Source of the DNA: Benzoatithermus sp963720725
GTDB lineage: Bacteria; Pseudomonadota; Alphaproteobacteria; Geminicoccales; Geminicoccaceae
Direction: 5' to 3'
DNA length: 64,000 nt
Assembly (NCBI GenBank): GCA_963720725.1
Contig: CAVRGN010000008.1
Location: forward strand, 248,001 to 312,000
Position numbers and translations under genes: made by a program. Positions 9,410 to 17,227 of this stretch are shown in pieces (the stretch's first letter is position 1; each line of letters begins with the position of its first letter). The notes below the pieces were generated by a model. That model did no database searches, was not told the origin of the DNA, and saw only the letters and a list, made by a program, of their open reading frames with translations.

Positions 9410-10060
9410 CTAGATGGCGACCGCTGTCTGGAGATCGGCGGCCGTAGCTCGTGGGGGCTGGGCGGGATATTCGTCCGGATTGTGGCGGCGGTTGACCCAA
9501 ACCGAATCGATGCCGTGCGCGGCGGCCCCGGCCACGTCCCAGCGGTTCGACGAATAGAAGGTGAGGCGGTGGCCCGTGCGCAGCCAGGGCGACAGGAGCT
9601 GGTAGGCGGCAGGCAGGGGCTTGTAGCATCGGACGGTGTCGACCGACAGCAAGACGTCGATGAGACCATCGAGGCCGCTCGCGGCCACCGCCCGCGCGAG
9701 CATGCCCGGCGTCGCGTTGGAGAACAGGATCGTGGTGTCGCCCGCGGCCTTCAACGCCTCCATGGCCGGGCGGACATCCGGGAAGGCGTCGAGGTCGGCA
9801 TAGGCGTCGAGCAGGCTGGCACGAAGGCCCGGCGGCACCCCGCCGGTCAGCGCGATCGCCGTATCGAGCGCGCGCTCGGTCAGGGTCCAGAAATCCTCGT
9901 AAGCGCCGATGCCGTTGGAAACCCAGGTATATTCGAGTTGCCGCGTGCGCCACAGCTCCGAGAGCCGCGTGGCTTCGGGTCCGATCGAGGTCGCGTGACG
10001 CGCGACCGCGGAGTGGACGTCGAACAGGGTGCCGTAGGCGTCGAAGGCGCGGGCCCGCAT
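9410..10060 (-). CDS. haloacid dehalogenase, type II
   Basis: A HAD-superfamily hydrolase of 216 residues close to L-2-haloacid dehalogenases, which release halide from short 2-haloacids. The nucleophile is Asp7 in FDAYGTLFDVHS. Other active-site elements are the Arg in RTRQLEYTW, Ser-Asn in LFSNATPG, the Lys in CYKPLPAAY, and Ser-Asn...Asp in YSSNRWDVAGAAA. All the key positions I know of are present. The similarity is to the family as a whole; the true substrate may be another short hydroxy- or haloacid. It is separated by 19 bp from the upstream methyltransferase gene on the same strand. Confidence 0.88.
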   Translation of the reverse strand: MRARAFDAYGTLFDVHSAVARHATSIGPEATRLSELWRTRQLEYTWVSNGIGAYEDFWTLTERALDTAIALTGGVPPGLRASLLDAYADLDAFPDVRPAMEALKAAGDTTILFSNATPGMLARAVAASGLDGLIDVLLSVDTVRCYKPLPAAYQLLSPWLRTGHRLTFYSSNRWDVAGAAAHGIDSVWVNRRHNPDEYPAQPPRATAADLQTAVAI

Positions 10061-10079
10061 GATCAGTTCGATCCCACGG

Positions 10080-10703
10080 CTAGGCCACCTCGTAGACGTG
10101 GATCCTGGAGGTCACATGGGCTTCGCCGTAGGGCATCGCCATGAAGCTGGGGGTGGAGAACAGGTGACGCCAGCGTCCGGCGGCCTCCAGCCGCTCGCAG
10201 GCCGGGACGTAGGTCGGACCCTGTCCAGGGTCGCTGCGCAGGCTGAAGACGATGCGCGCGCCGGGGCGGCAGACCCGGACCAGCTCGTCGAGGCTCTCCG
10301 CCGGAGCGTGGCCGGGAGTGAGCGTACCCATCGAGAGCGCGGCCGCGAACCTGCCGTCGGCAAATTCGAGCTGCACACCGAGCGGCATGCGATGCAATTC
10401 GGCATAGATGCCTTTGCTGCCGGCCACCGCCAGCATGCCCGGCGACAGGTCGATGCCGACGATCGGCCCGTAGCCCAACGCCGCCAACGGCTCGGCCTGC
10501 AGGCCGGTACCGCAGCCGGCGTCGAGGATGGGCGCGGCATCGCCCGGCACGAACCGGGCGAACACCGCCGCCGCCACCGCCGGCAGACGGTAGCCCAGGG
10601 CGCACAGGTCGCGTTCGTACCGCTCCGACCAGCCGTCGTAGGCGGCCTCCTGCTCCTCGGGCGAGGTCGCGCGATAGACCCGATCGACCATCGAGCCGGA
10701 CAT
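10080..10703 (-). CDS. class I SAM-dependent methyltransferase
   Basis: A methyltransferase of 207 residues. SAM-binding motif I is LDAGCGTGLQAEPLAALGY, motif II is VGIDLSPGML, and an LVRVCRPGARIVFSLR segment matches the late strand of the Rossmann-like core. The N-terminal EEQEAAYDGWSERYERDL is typical of UbiE/Tam-like small-molecule methyltransferases. The start is chosen at 10703, where GAGGAG lies 7 nt upstream; the frame reaches 10856 without convincing coding character. The substrate is not evident. It is probably cotranscribed with the downstream dehalogenase gene. Confidence 0.85.
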   Translation of the reverse strand: MSGSMVDRVYRATSPEEQEAAYDGWSERYERDLCALGYRLPAVAAAVFARFVPGDAAPILDAGCGTGLQAEPLAALGYGPIVGIDLSPGMLAVAGSKGIYAELHRMPLGVQLEFADGRFAAALSMGTLTPGHAPAESLDELVRVCRPGARIVFSLRSDPGQGPTYVPACERLEAAGRWRHLFSTPSFMAMPYGEAHVTSRIHVYEVA

Positions 10704-10879
10704 GACGATCTCCTCATCCGAATGCGTTCGACTGTGCCAAGCCGGGCACGTCCCGGCAATTGCCGATGGCGGCCGCCACGGTCCTCTTTCCGGGTACCGT
10801 CGACCGTGGCATGTAGCCGGCGCGCGCCGATGATGCCGGCAGACGAGCCGGCGCATCTTCGGTTGCTGGGAGCAAATGG

Positions 10880-11605
10880 ATGAACTCGAAGAAATATGTC
10901 GCCGAGGCGATCGGCACCTTCTGGCTGGTGCTCGGCGGCTGCGGCAGTGCCGTTCTGGCCGCTGCGTTTCCGGAGGTCGGCATCGGCCTGCTCGGGGTCT
11001 CGCTCGCGTTCGGTCTGACCGTGCTGACCATGGCCTACGCGATCGGCCATGTCTCCGGCTGCCACCTCAATCCCGCCGTCACCGTCGGCCTCACCGCCGG
11101 CGGCCGCTTTCCGGCCTCCGACGTGGTCCCCTATATCGTCGCCCAGGTGGTCGGCGGCCTGGTCGGCGCCGCCGTGCTCTACGTCATCGCCAGCGGTGCT
11201 CCCGGCTTCGAGGTCGCCAAGGGCTTCGCGTCCAACGGCTACGGCGATCTCTCGCCGGGCAAGTACAGCCTGCTCGCGGCGCTGGTCACCGAGGTGGTGA
11301 TGACCGCGATGTTCCTGTTCATCATCCTGGGTTCGACCCATGGCCGGGCGCCGGCCGGCTTCGCGCCGATCGCCATCGGGCTGGGCTTGACGCTCATCCA
11401 CCTGATCTCGATCCCGGTCACCAACACGTCGGTGAACCCGGCGCGCAGCACGGCCGTGGCCGTGTTCGCTGGCGGCGGCTATCTCGGCCAGCTCTGGCTG
11501 TTCTGGGTGGCGCCGCTGCTCGGCGGCGCCATCGGCGGCGCGCTCTACAGCTGGCTCTCCCCCAACGAGGAGCCGCCGGTCACGGGCAATCGCCCGCGAG
11601 GCTGA
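10880..11605 (+). CDS. aqpZ: aquaporin Z
   Basis: A water channel of 241 residues with six transmembrane helices and two re-entrant half-helices carrying the NPA boxes, GCHLNPAVTVGL and TNTSVNPARSTAVAV. The His-Ala-Asn-Pro-Ala neighbourhood and the Arg directly after the second NPA fit the narrow, water-selective filter of AqpZ rather than a glycerol facilitator. The length matches AqpZ (about 230 residues). The gene stands alone and ends in a strong hairpin at 11644-11669. AqpZ with trehalose genes further along fits osmotic adaptation. Confidence 0.95.
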   Translation: MNSKKYVAEAIGTFWLVLGGCGSAVLAAAFPEVGIGLLGVSLAFGLTVLTMAYAIGHVSGCHLNPAVTVGLTAGGRFPASDVVPYIVAQVVGGLVGAAVLYVIASGAPGFEVAKGFASNGYGDLSPGKYSLLAALVTEVVMTAMFLFIILGSTHGRAPAGFAPIAIGLGLTLIHLISIPVTNTSVNPARSTAVAVFAGGGYLGQLWLFWVAPLLGGAIGGALYSWLSPNEEPPVTGNRPRG

Positions 11606-11643
11606 TCCGCCGGCGACCCATTCCAGCAATCGAGCCCGGTTCC

Positions 11644-11669
11644 GGCCCCGCGATGGATGTCGCGGGGCC
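11644..11669 (+). terminator. Rho-independent-like terminator after aqpZ
   Basis: A perfect 10 bp stem (GGCCCCGCGA / TCGCGGGGCC) with a 6 nt loop, 38 bp after the aqpZ stop and followed by GTTTCC. The T tract is short, so termination may be partial. It separates aqpZ from the SOS promoter that begins at 11697. Confidence 0.6.
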
Positions 11670-11696
11670 GTTTCCGTTGCGGGTCGCCGCACCAAG

Positions 11697-11725
11697 TTGA
11701 CAAGAACAAACATAGAACATACTTT
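11697..11725 (+). promoter_or_regulatory. sigma70-like promoter overlapped by a LexA (SOS) box
   Basis: TTGACA at 11697-11702 is a perfect -35 box, with TACTTT at 11720-11725 a weak -10 at 17 bp spacing. Between them, at 11704-11718, is GAAC-N7-GAAC (GTTC-N7-GTTC on the other strand), exactly the LexA operator form known from alphaproteobacteria. An operator inside the spacer fits LexA blocking RNA polymerase. The next start codon lies 26 bp downstream. The motif is seen directly; LexA control is inferred. Confidence 0.75.
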
Positions 11726-11750
11726 CTGCATGCTCGTGGAGGGGATCGCC

Positions 11751-12230
11751 ATGTCCATGCAACACAGCTTGACCCTGGAGCCCGGGGGCTCACCGGTGGC
11801 ACAGCGGCCCGCGCCGGGGCGCTGCTTTGGCCACGGCGCGGTGTTCCTGGTCACGGGCGGGCCGATGAGTGAGGCCTGCGCCAAGCTGCTCGACCGGGCG
11901 ATGACGGATGCCGGCTTGGCGGGGCACGAGCCGTTCGAGCTCGCCCGCGCCTCCGCTTCGCTCCCGGCGCCCAGGCTGCGCCGGCATGGTCAGGCGAGGC
12001 TGGTCGTGGCGTTCGGCAGCGAGGCTGCGTCCGCCTTCCTCAGGCGGCCGGTGAGCCTGAACCTGGAGCGCGGCAGGGTGCGGCCACTGCCGGAAGGGGA
12101 CAGGGTGCTGATCACCGAGCATCCCCGGGCCATCCTGGCCCAAGCCGACCCGGTCGCGCGGGGTCGCGAGTATCGGCGGTTGGTCAACGATCTCCTGCTC
12201 GCCGTGCCCCATCGCCGACTGGCGTCCTGA
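11751..12230 (+). CDS. small UDG-superfamily-like protein lacking catalytic motifs, SOS-controlled
   Basis: A protein of 159 residues. Residues 30-55 (VFLVTGGPMSEACAKLLDRA) look like the start of family 4/UdgX uracil-DNA glycosylases, where one expects a GEAPG motif and then GKLLD. Residues 82-99 (ARLVVAFGSEAASAFLRR) match the central strand and helix. Residues 117-150 (RVLITEHPRAILAQAD, then YRRLVNDLL) match the final strand and helix that carry the catalytic HPS motif. Here the first motif is GGPMS and the last is HPR, and no iron-sulphur cysteine set is seen, so glycosylase activity is doubtful. The start is the ATG after GGAGGGG; an earlier ATG at 11730 lacks a ribosome site. The gene is monocistronic, directly behind a LexA box. 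The UDG relation is inference. Confidence 0.65.
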   Translation: MSMQHSLTLEPGGSPVAQRPAPGRCFGHGAVFLVTGGPMSEACAKLLDRAMTDAGLAGHEPFELARASASLPAPRLRRHGQARLVVAFGSEAASAFLRRPVSLNLERGRVRPLPEGDRVLITEHPRAILAQADPVARGREYRRLVNDLLLAVPHRRLAS

Positions 12231-12251
12231 CCGGATGCCAAGGAGAACCGC

Positions 12252-12386
12252 ATGCAGGGCCTCGGGAAGATCGCTCGAGTAAAAGCCGCGCAGGCAGTCA
12301 GTCTTCCGCGGCCCGCAGCCGTTCCGTCTGCTCCAGCGCCTTCTCGAGTGGCGAGGGGCGGCATGCCGTCTGGGGTCCGGGCATGA
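12252..12386 (+). CDS. possible 44-residue peptide gene
   Basis: An ATG six bases after a perfect AAGGAG opens a frame of 44 codons that ends at 12386. It starts 21 bp behind the UDG-like gene and its last 89 bp run antisense over the 3' end of treZ. The peptide (MQGLGKIARVKAAQAV, then Pro/Ala/Arg-rich) has no feature I recognise. The strong ribosome site is the main argument. The antisense half may only mirror treZ codons. Confidence 0.25.
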   Translation: MQGLGKIARVKAAQAVSLPRPAAVPSAPAPSRVARGGMPSGVRA

Positions 12387-14232
12387 GCAGCAGCGCAGCC
12401 TCTCCCGGCAGCACCCAGCTCCGGTCGGCGCGTGGCTGGGGCGAACCGCTGCCGCCATAGACCGGATCCTCACTCGACCAGGCGACCGCCCAGTCGCAGC
12501 CGGTCGGCGGCGCCAGCAGCGGCTCGGGCATCACCGCCAGTTCGAGATCGTGCCCGAGCACGACCAGTAGCAGCCGGTCGTCGCCGTCGGTCCCGAAGAA
12601 ACGCAGGCAAAACGCCGTGTCGGACAGCACCGCGCCGTCGAGTCTCCCTTCGGCGCGAGCCCGCACCAGGACCGGATCGGTGCGACGGAGCCGCAGCAGG
12701 TCGCCGTGCAGCCGCAAGGCGGCGTCGTTCACGTCGCGCTCGGCCCAGTTGAGCTTGCAGCGTTCAAACGTCGTGAGGTCGTCGGGTCTCGGAATCTCGG
12801 CCTGCATCGCCGGAGTGGCCAGGCTCGGGAACTGGCTGACCTCCGCCTTCCTGCCATCGGCGACTTCTTCTGCGACCTCGCCCTCAAAGTCGGCGAAATA
12901 GAGGAACGGCGCCGAGGCCCCGAACTCCTGGCCCTGGAACAGCATGGGCGTGCCCGGGCCCAGCAGCAGGAGTGCCGTCAGTGCGCGGAAGCGCCCGGGC
13001 GATGCCAGGCGGTGCAGCCGCGTGCCGAGGCCGGAATTCGCGAGCTGGTCGTGATTCTGCAGGAAGGTGACGAACCGCGCTGCATCGAGACCGTTCGTGG
13101 CGGAGCCGCGGGGCTGGCCCTGCCAACGGTAGCGCTGGCCCTGGTAGAGAAACCCGCGCTTGGCGAGCGAAACGAACTCCTGCGCTCCGCCGCGATAGTC
13201 GGTGAAATAGGCTTCCTTGCGGCCGGTCAGCGCCACCCGGGCGCAATGGTGGAAGTCGTCGTTCCACAGCGCGTCGAGACCAAGGCCGCCTTCCGCCGCC
13301 GGCCGCACCAGCCTGCAGTCTTGCGGCTCGTTCTCGCCCACGATGAAGAGTTCGCGGCCGCCGGCGGCCCCACGTGCCGCGCGTGCGAACGCCGCCAGCA
13401 CATGCTCGTGGCGCTCGTCGAAATCATAGATGTTCTGCGTCGCATCGATCCGGAAACCGTCGAGATGGAACTCCTCGACCCAGTAGCAGCCGTTGCTGAC
13501 CACCCATTCCCGCACGGGAGCCGAACCGTCCCCGTCGAAGTTCAGCGCCTTGCCCCAGTCGGTAAGGTAGCGCTGCGAGTAGTAGGTGGCGGAGAACCGC
13601 TCCAGAAACTCGCCCCCTCGGCCGAGATGGTTGTAGACGACGTCCAGGATCACCCCGAGACCAAGGCCGTGCGCGGCATCGACGAAGGCCCGCAGATCGT
13701 CGGGCGAGCCGTAGTGATGGTAGGGGGCGTAGAGGCCGACGCCGTCATAGCCCCAGCCGAACGCGCCCGGAAACTCGTTCACCGGCATCAGCTCGATGGT
13801 CGTGATGCCGAGCTCGGCCAGCTTGGGCAGCCTAGCCGTCGCCGCGGTCCAAGTGCCCTCGGGGGTGAACGAGCCGATATGCACCTCGCTGATCACATGC
13901 GCGGCCCGGGGCAGCCCGCGCCAAGCCGAATCGGTCCAGCTGAAGCTGTCGGCGTCGACGAGCATCGACGGCCCCATCGGGCCGTCGGGTTGGTAGCGGG
14001 AGGCCGGATCGGGGAGAGGGTCGCCCGCGCCGGGCCGCAGCCAGTAGCGCTCGCCGTGGCACCGCTCGGAGAGGGTCAGCGAGAAGTAGCCTTGACCCTC
14101 GCGCTCGAGCGCGAACGTACCGCCGTCCACCCATATCAGGGACAGCTCGTCCACCGCCGGCGCCCAGACTCGGAAGCTGGCCCGATGTCCGTGCAACTCC
14201 GCGCCGACCGGCAGGCGGCGGACGGTGCTCAT
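12298..14232 (-). CDS. treZ: malto-oligosyltrehalose trehalohydrolase
   Basis: A GH13 enzyme of 644 residues that releases trehalose from maltooligosyl-trehalose. It has an N-terminal E-set beta domain (about 1-100) and a catalytic barrel with ILDVVYNHLG (region I), DGFRIDATQNIYD (region II, nucleophile Asp), FIVGENE (region III, acid Glu) and FLQNHDQ (region IV), followed by a C-terminal beta domain. The motif order and N-terminal domain distinguish it from branching enzyme; GlgX-type debranching enzyme is the main alternative. The usual partner treY is not adjacent. A separate OtsA/OtsB route lies at 44659-46793, so two trehalose routes may coexist. Confidence 0.88.
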   Translation of the reverse strand: MSTVRRLPVGAELHGHRASFRVWAPAVDELSLIWVDGGTFALEREGQGYFSLTLSERCHGERYWLRPGAGDPLPDPASRYQPDGPMGPSMLVDADSFSWTDSAWRGLPRAAHVISEVHIGSFTPEGTWTAATARLPKLAELGITTIELMPVNEFPGAFGWGYDGVGLYAPYHHYGSPDDLRAFVDAAHGLGLGVILDVVYNHLGRGGEFLERFSATYYSQRYLTDWGKALNFDGDGSAPVREWVVSNGCYWVEEFHLDGFRIDATQNIYDFDERHEHVLAAFARAARGAAGGRELFIVGENEPQDCRLVRPAAEGGLGLDALWNDDFHHCARVALTGRKEAYFTDYRGGAQEFVSLAKRGFLYQGQRYRWQGQPRGSATNGLDAARFVTFLQNHDQLANSGLGTRLHRLASPGRFRALTALLLLGPGTPMLFQGQEFGASAPFLYFADFEGEVAEEVADGRKAEVSQFPSLATPAMQAEIPRPDDLTTFERCKLNWAERDVNDAALRLHGDLLRLRRTDPVLVRARAEGRLDGAVLSDTAFCLRFFGTDGDDRLLLVVLGHDLELAVMPEPLLAPPTGCDWAVAWSSEDPVYGGSGSPQPRADRSWVLPGEAALLLMPGPQTACRPSPLEKALEQTERLRAAED

Positions 14233-14310
14233 CTGGCCGAGCCGCCGCGGGGCGCCAGGGGCACCGACCGGTTGCCGTCCGGCTGAGCGCCGACCATTGC
14301 GGGATGCGGC

Positions 14311-14544
14311 TCAGGCCCGGGTGCGCTCTCGGGAACGCGGCTTCGCCAAAGGCTCGTCGGGAACCGCCGGCGCGCTCATATCGTCCCCCGGCCGGTTGGC
14401 CGCCGCAGGCTCGCGCGATGCGAACTCGGCTTCGGCCTTCAGCCAGTAGTCGAACTCGCGACCCTCGGGCCGTCCATCCTGCTCCCAAAGCTCGTAGGCA
14501 CGTTGGCGAATCGCACCGGCGTCGACGGCGCTCTCGACGGACAT
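14311..14544 (-). CDS. DUF2934 domain-containing protein
   Basis: A protein of 77 residues. IRQRAYELWEQDGRPEGREF followed by DYWLKAEAEF is the DUF2934 signature. The C-terminal tail is Pro/Ala/Arg-rich and probably disordered. The start is the ATG at 14544, preceded by GAGGAG. Proteins of this family are short, common in alphaproteobacteria and often several per genome; their role is unknown. It lies 78 bp upstream of treZ on the same strand and may be cotranscribed with it. Confidence 0.8.
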   Translation of the reverse strand: MSVESAVDAGAIRQRAYELWEQDGRPEGREFDYWLKAEAEFASREPAAANRPGDDMSAPAVPDEPLAKPRSRERTRA

Positions 14545-14614
14545 GTGGGCAGGCTCCTCGGTCGCGGCTCGGCGAAGAGACGTTCGAGAGCGCCCATGGT
14601 TCCGTGCGGCAGGC

Positions 14615-15859
14615 TCAGGAGCGGGCTTCCAGGAGATCCATGAGCGCCAGCGCCACGACCTCGGTCGCCCGGTACAGGTCCGCCAGGGGCAGCCGCTCGT
14701 CGGCGCGATGGGCGTTGGCTTCCTGGATGGTGTGCGGCCCGGCGCCGTAGAGGACGATCGGGATGCCCTTCTCGGCATAGTGGCGGGCATCGGTGTAGAG
14801 AGGAACACCCTTGGCGGCGACCGGCTCGCCCATGATCTCGCTGGCGCGGCGGCAGAGGATCTCGGTCAGTTGCCGCCCGGCCGCCAGCGGCACGAGCGGT
14901 CGGGCCAGCAGGATGCGGCGCACGCTGACCCGGGCCTCGGGGAAAGCCGCGGCAGCTTCGGCGATCACCTGGCCGAGTTCCGCTTCCACCGCCTCCGCCA
15001 TTTCCTCGGGCACCATGCGCCGGTCGAGCCGGAAGGTGACCCGGTCCGGCACCACGTTGGTGTTGATGCCGCCCTTGATCAGCCCGACGGTGAGCTGCGG
15101 ACTGCCGATGCCCGCGATGTCGGAGCGCCGCTCGGCCAGCGTCTTCCGCCATGCGTAGAGGGACGACAGGATGTGGGTGGCGGCCTCCAGGGCATCGACC
15201 CCGGTCCAGGGCATCGCCGCATGTGCCGAGCGGCCGTCGACCTGGACCTCCAGATGCAGGCAACCATTGTGCGCGTTGACCACGGCATAGGAAAAGCCGG
15301 CACCCAGGGCGAGATCGGGTCTGGTGATGCCCTGTTCGATCAGCCAGAGCGGGCCGATCTCACCACCGACCTCCTCGTCGTAGGTGAGATGCAGCTCGAC
15401 CGTTCCGTCGAGCCGCGCGCCGGCTTCGGCGGCAGCCTGCAGCGCCAGCAGCGCGAAGGCGTAAGTGGCGAAATCCGACTTGGAGACCGCGACGCCGCGG
15501 CCATACATCCAGCCGTCGACGATCTCGGCGCCGTAGGGTTCCCTGGTCCAGCCTTCGCCGGGCGGAACCACGTCGCCATGGGCGTTCAACGCCACGACCG
15601 GTCCGTCGCCGAAGCGGCGGCGCACGACGAGGTTCGTGCACGAGATCATGCCGTTGGCCCGGACGACCGCGTCGGGCACCGGGTGGCGCTCGACCGAGAA
15701 ACCCAAGCCCTCCAGCAGCCGGGCCGTGGCCTCGGCATGCGGGGCGCAGTCCCCGGGAGGATTGTCGGAAGGCACCTCGACCAGCCCGGCCAGGAAGCGG
15801 GTCTCGGCGTCGCGGTGCTGGCCGAGCCAGCGGCGGATGAATTGCGTGGAGTCGGCCAT
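14615..15859 (-). CDS. M20/ArgE-DapE family metallohydrolase
   Basis: A zinc-dependent amidohydrolase or peptidase of 414 residues. The catalytic domain has ALNAHGDVVPPGEGW (metal His and Asp), YGRGVAVSKSDFATYAFALL, the general base Glu in HLTYDEEVGGE, and a later metal ligand in YTDARHYAEKG. The dimerisation lid lies between (GRSAHAAMPWTGVDA). It is the last gene of the purine operon, 15 bp behind the deaminase gene. This suggests an N-carbamoyl or ureide substrate such as ureidoglycolate-type compounds, but that is inference from position. An acetylornithine- or succinyl-diaminopimelate-type specificity cannot be excluded. Confidence 0.85.
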   Translation of the reverse strand: MADSTQFIRRWLGQHRDAETRFLAGLVEVPSDNPPGDCAPHAEATARLLEGLGFSVERHPVPDAVVRANGMISCTNLVVRRRFGDGPVVALNAHGDVVPPGEGWTREPYGAEIVDGWMYGRGVAVSKSDFATYAFALLALQAAAEAGARLDGTVELHLTYDEEVGGEIGPLWLIEQGITRPDLALGAGFSYAVVNAHNGCLHLEVQVDGRSAHAAMPWTGVDALEAATHILSSLYAWRKTLAERRSDIAGIGSPQLTVGLIKGGINTNVVPDRVTFRLDRRMVPEEMAEAVEAELGQVIAEAAAAFPEARVSVRRILLARPLVPLAAGRQLTEILCRRASEIMGEPVAAKGVPLYTDARHYAEKGIPIVLYGAGPHTIQEANAHRADERLPLADLYRATEVVALALMDLLEARS

Positions 15860-15874
15860 TCGGGTGTCCAGGGA

Positions 15875-17227
15875 TCAGGGCTGCAGCAGGCTCGCCGCGG
15901 CGTGGCTGTGGGCGTGGATCAGGGCGGGCAGGTCCAGTCCGGGCACGGCGCCGTCCTCGACCACCCAGCGGCCCGCGACCATGACCCGGTCGGCGCGGGT
16001 GGCGCCGCACAGCACCAGTGCCGCCAGTGGATCGCCGGCGCCGGAGTAGCGCAGCTCGTCCAGGCGATAGAGCGCGAGGTCGGCCTGCATGCCCGGGGCG
16101 ATGGCGCCGATGTCGCCGCGGCCCAGGCAGGCGGCCGAGCCGCGCGTCGCCCAGCGCAGCGCGTCGCGATGCGAGACCTGATCGGCGCCGCGCATCAGGC
16201 GCTGCAGCAGGAAGGCGTGGCGGACGGTCTCGATCAGGTTGGAGCTGTCGTTGCTGGCAGAGCCGTCCACACCCAGGCCGACCGGCGCTCCCGCGGCCTC
16301 CAGCCGGCCGACCGGGCAGCAGCCCGAGGCCAGGATCATGTTCGAGGTCGGGCAGTGGCTGACCGCGACCCGGGCACGGCCGAGCCGCCCGATCTCGCCC
16401 TCGTCGAACCAGATGCCGTGGGCCAGCCAGACCCGGTCGTCGAGCCAGCCGACGCGCTCGAGATAATCGAGCGGACGGCAGCCGAAGCGCGCCCGGCACC
16501 AGGCCTCCTCGTCCTCGGTCTCGGCCAGATGCGTGTGCAGGCGCACACCATGGCGCGCCGCCATCTCGCCGCTGTCGCGCATCAGGCCTTCGGTGACCGA
16601 AAAGGGCGAGCAGGGTGCCAGGGCCACCTGGGTCATGGCACCGTCGCCGCGCTGGTGATAGCGCGCGATCAACCGCTCGCTGTCGGCCAGGATCGCGTCC
16701 TCGCGCTGGACCACGCTGCGCGGCGGCAGCCCGCCCTCGTCCTCGCCCAGGCTCATGCTGCCGCGGGTGGCGACCAGCCGCATCCCGAGCGCTCGCGCCT
16801 CCTCGACCTCGATGTCGATGGCGTCGGCGAGCCCGGCGTTGAACAGGTAGTGATGGTCGCTGGTGGTGGTGGTGCCGGACAACAGGAGCTCGGCCAGGGC
16901 GACGCGGACGGCCAGCCGCAAATGCTCCGGCGTGAGCCGCGCCCAGATCGGGTAGAGGGCCACCAGCCAGGGGAACAGGGCCTTGTCGAGCGCGGGCGGG
17001 CAGGCCCGGGTCAGCGTCTGGTAGAAATGATGGTGGGTGTTGATCAGGCCCGGCAGCACCACGTGTCCGGACGCGTCGAAGCGCTCGGGGTCGCTGGTCG
17101 CGGGCCGGCGACCGGCCGGCACCAGCTCGGCGATCCGTCCGCCGGCCACCACGATGCCGCCCGCGGCGTCGCCTTCGGCCAGGATGCCCAGCGGGTCACG
17201 CAGCCAGAGCGGCCGTGGTGCGGTCAT
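15875..17227 (-). CDS. 8-oxoguanine deaminase (amidohydrolase superfamily)
   Basis: A 450-residue amidohydrolase close to 8-oxoguanine deaminase and the hydroxyatrazine hydrolase AtzB. The first metal site is PGLINTHHHFYQT, followed by RACPPALDKALFPWL, the second ligand in RLHTHLAETEDEE, the His in WLAHGIWFDEGE, and Asp in GLGVDGSASNDSSNL. 8-Oxoguanine deaminase makes urate from 8-oxoguanine, which fits the neighbouring urate/allantoin genes. The start codon lies inside the end of the allantoate amidohydrolase gene (32 bp overlap). A role on another purine or triazine is possible. Confidence 0.87.
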   Translation of the reverse strand: MTAPRPLWLRDPLGILAEGDAAGGIVVAGGRIAELVPAGRRPATSDPERFDASGHVVLPGLINTHHHFYQTLTRACPPALDKALFPWLVALYPIWARLTPEHLRLAVRVALAELLLSGTTTTSDHHYLFNAGLADAIDIEVEEARALGMRLVATRGSMSLGEDEGGLPPRSVVQREDAILADSERLIARYHQRGDGAMTQVALAPCSPFSVTEGLMRDSGEMAARHGVRLHTHLAETEDEEAWCRARFGCRPLDYLERVGWLDDRVWLAHGIWFDEGEIGRLGRARVAVSHCPTSNMILASGCCPVGRLEAAGAPVGLGVDGSASNDSSNLIETVRHAFLLQRLMRGADQVSHRDALRWATRGSAACLGRGDIGAIAPGMQADLALYRLDELRYSGAGDPLAALVLCGATRADRVMVAGRWVVEDGAVPGLDLPALIHAHSHAAASLLQP

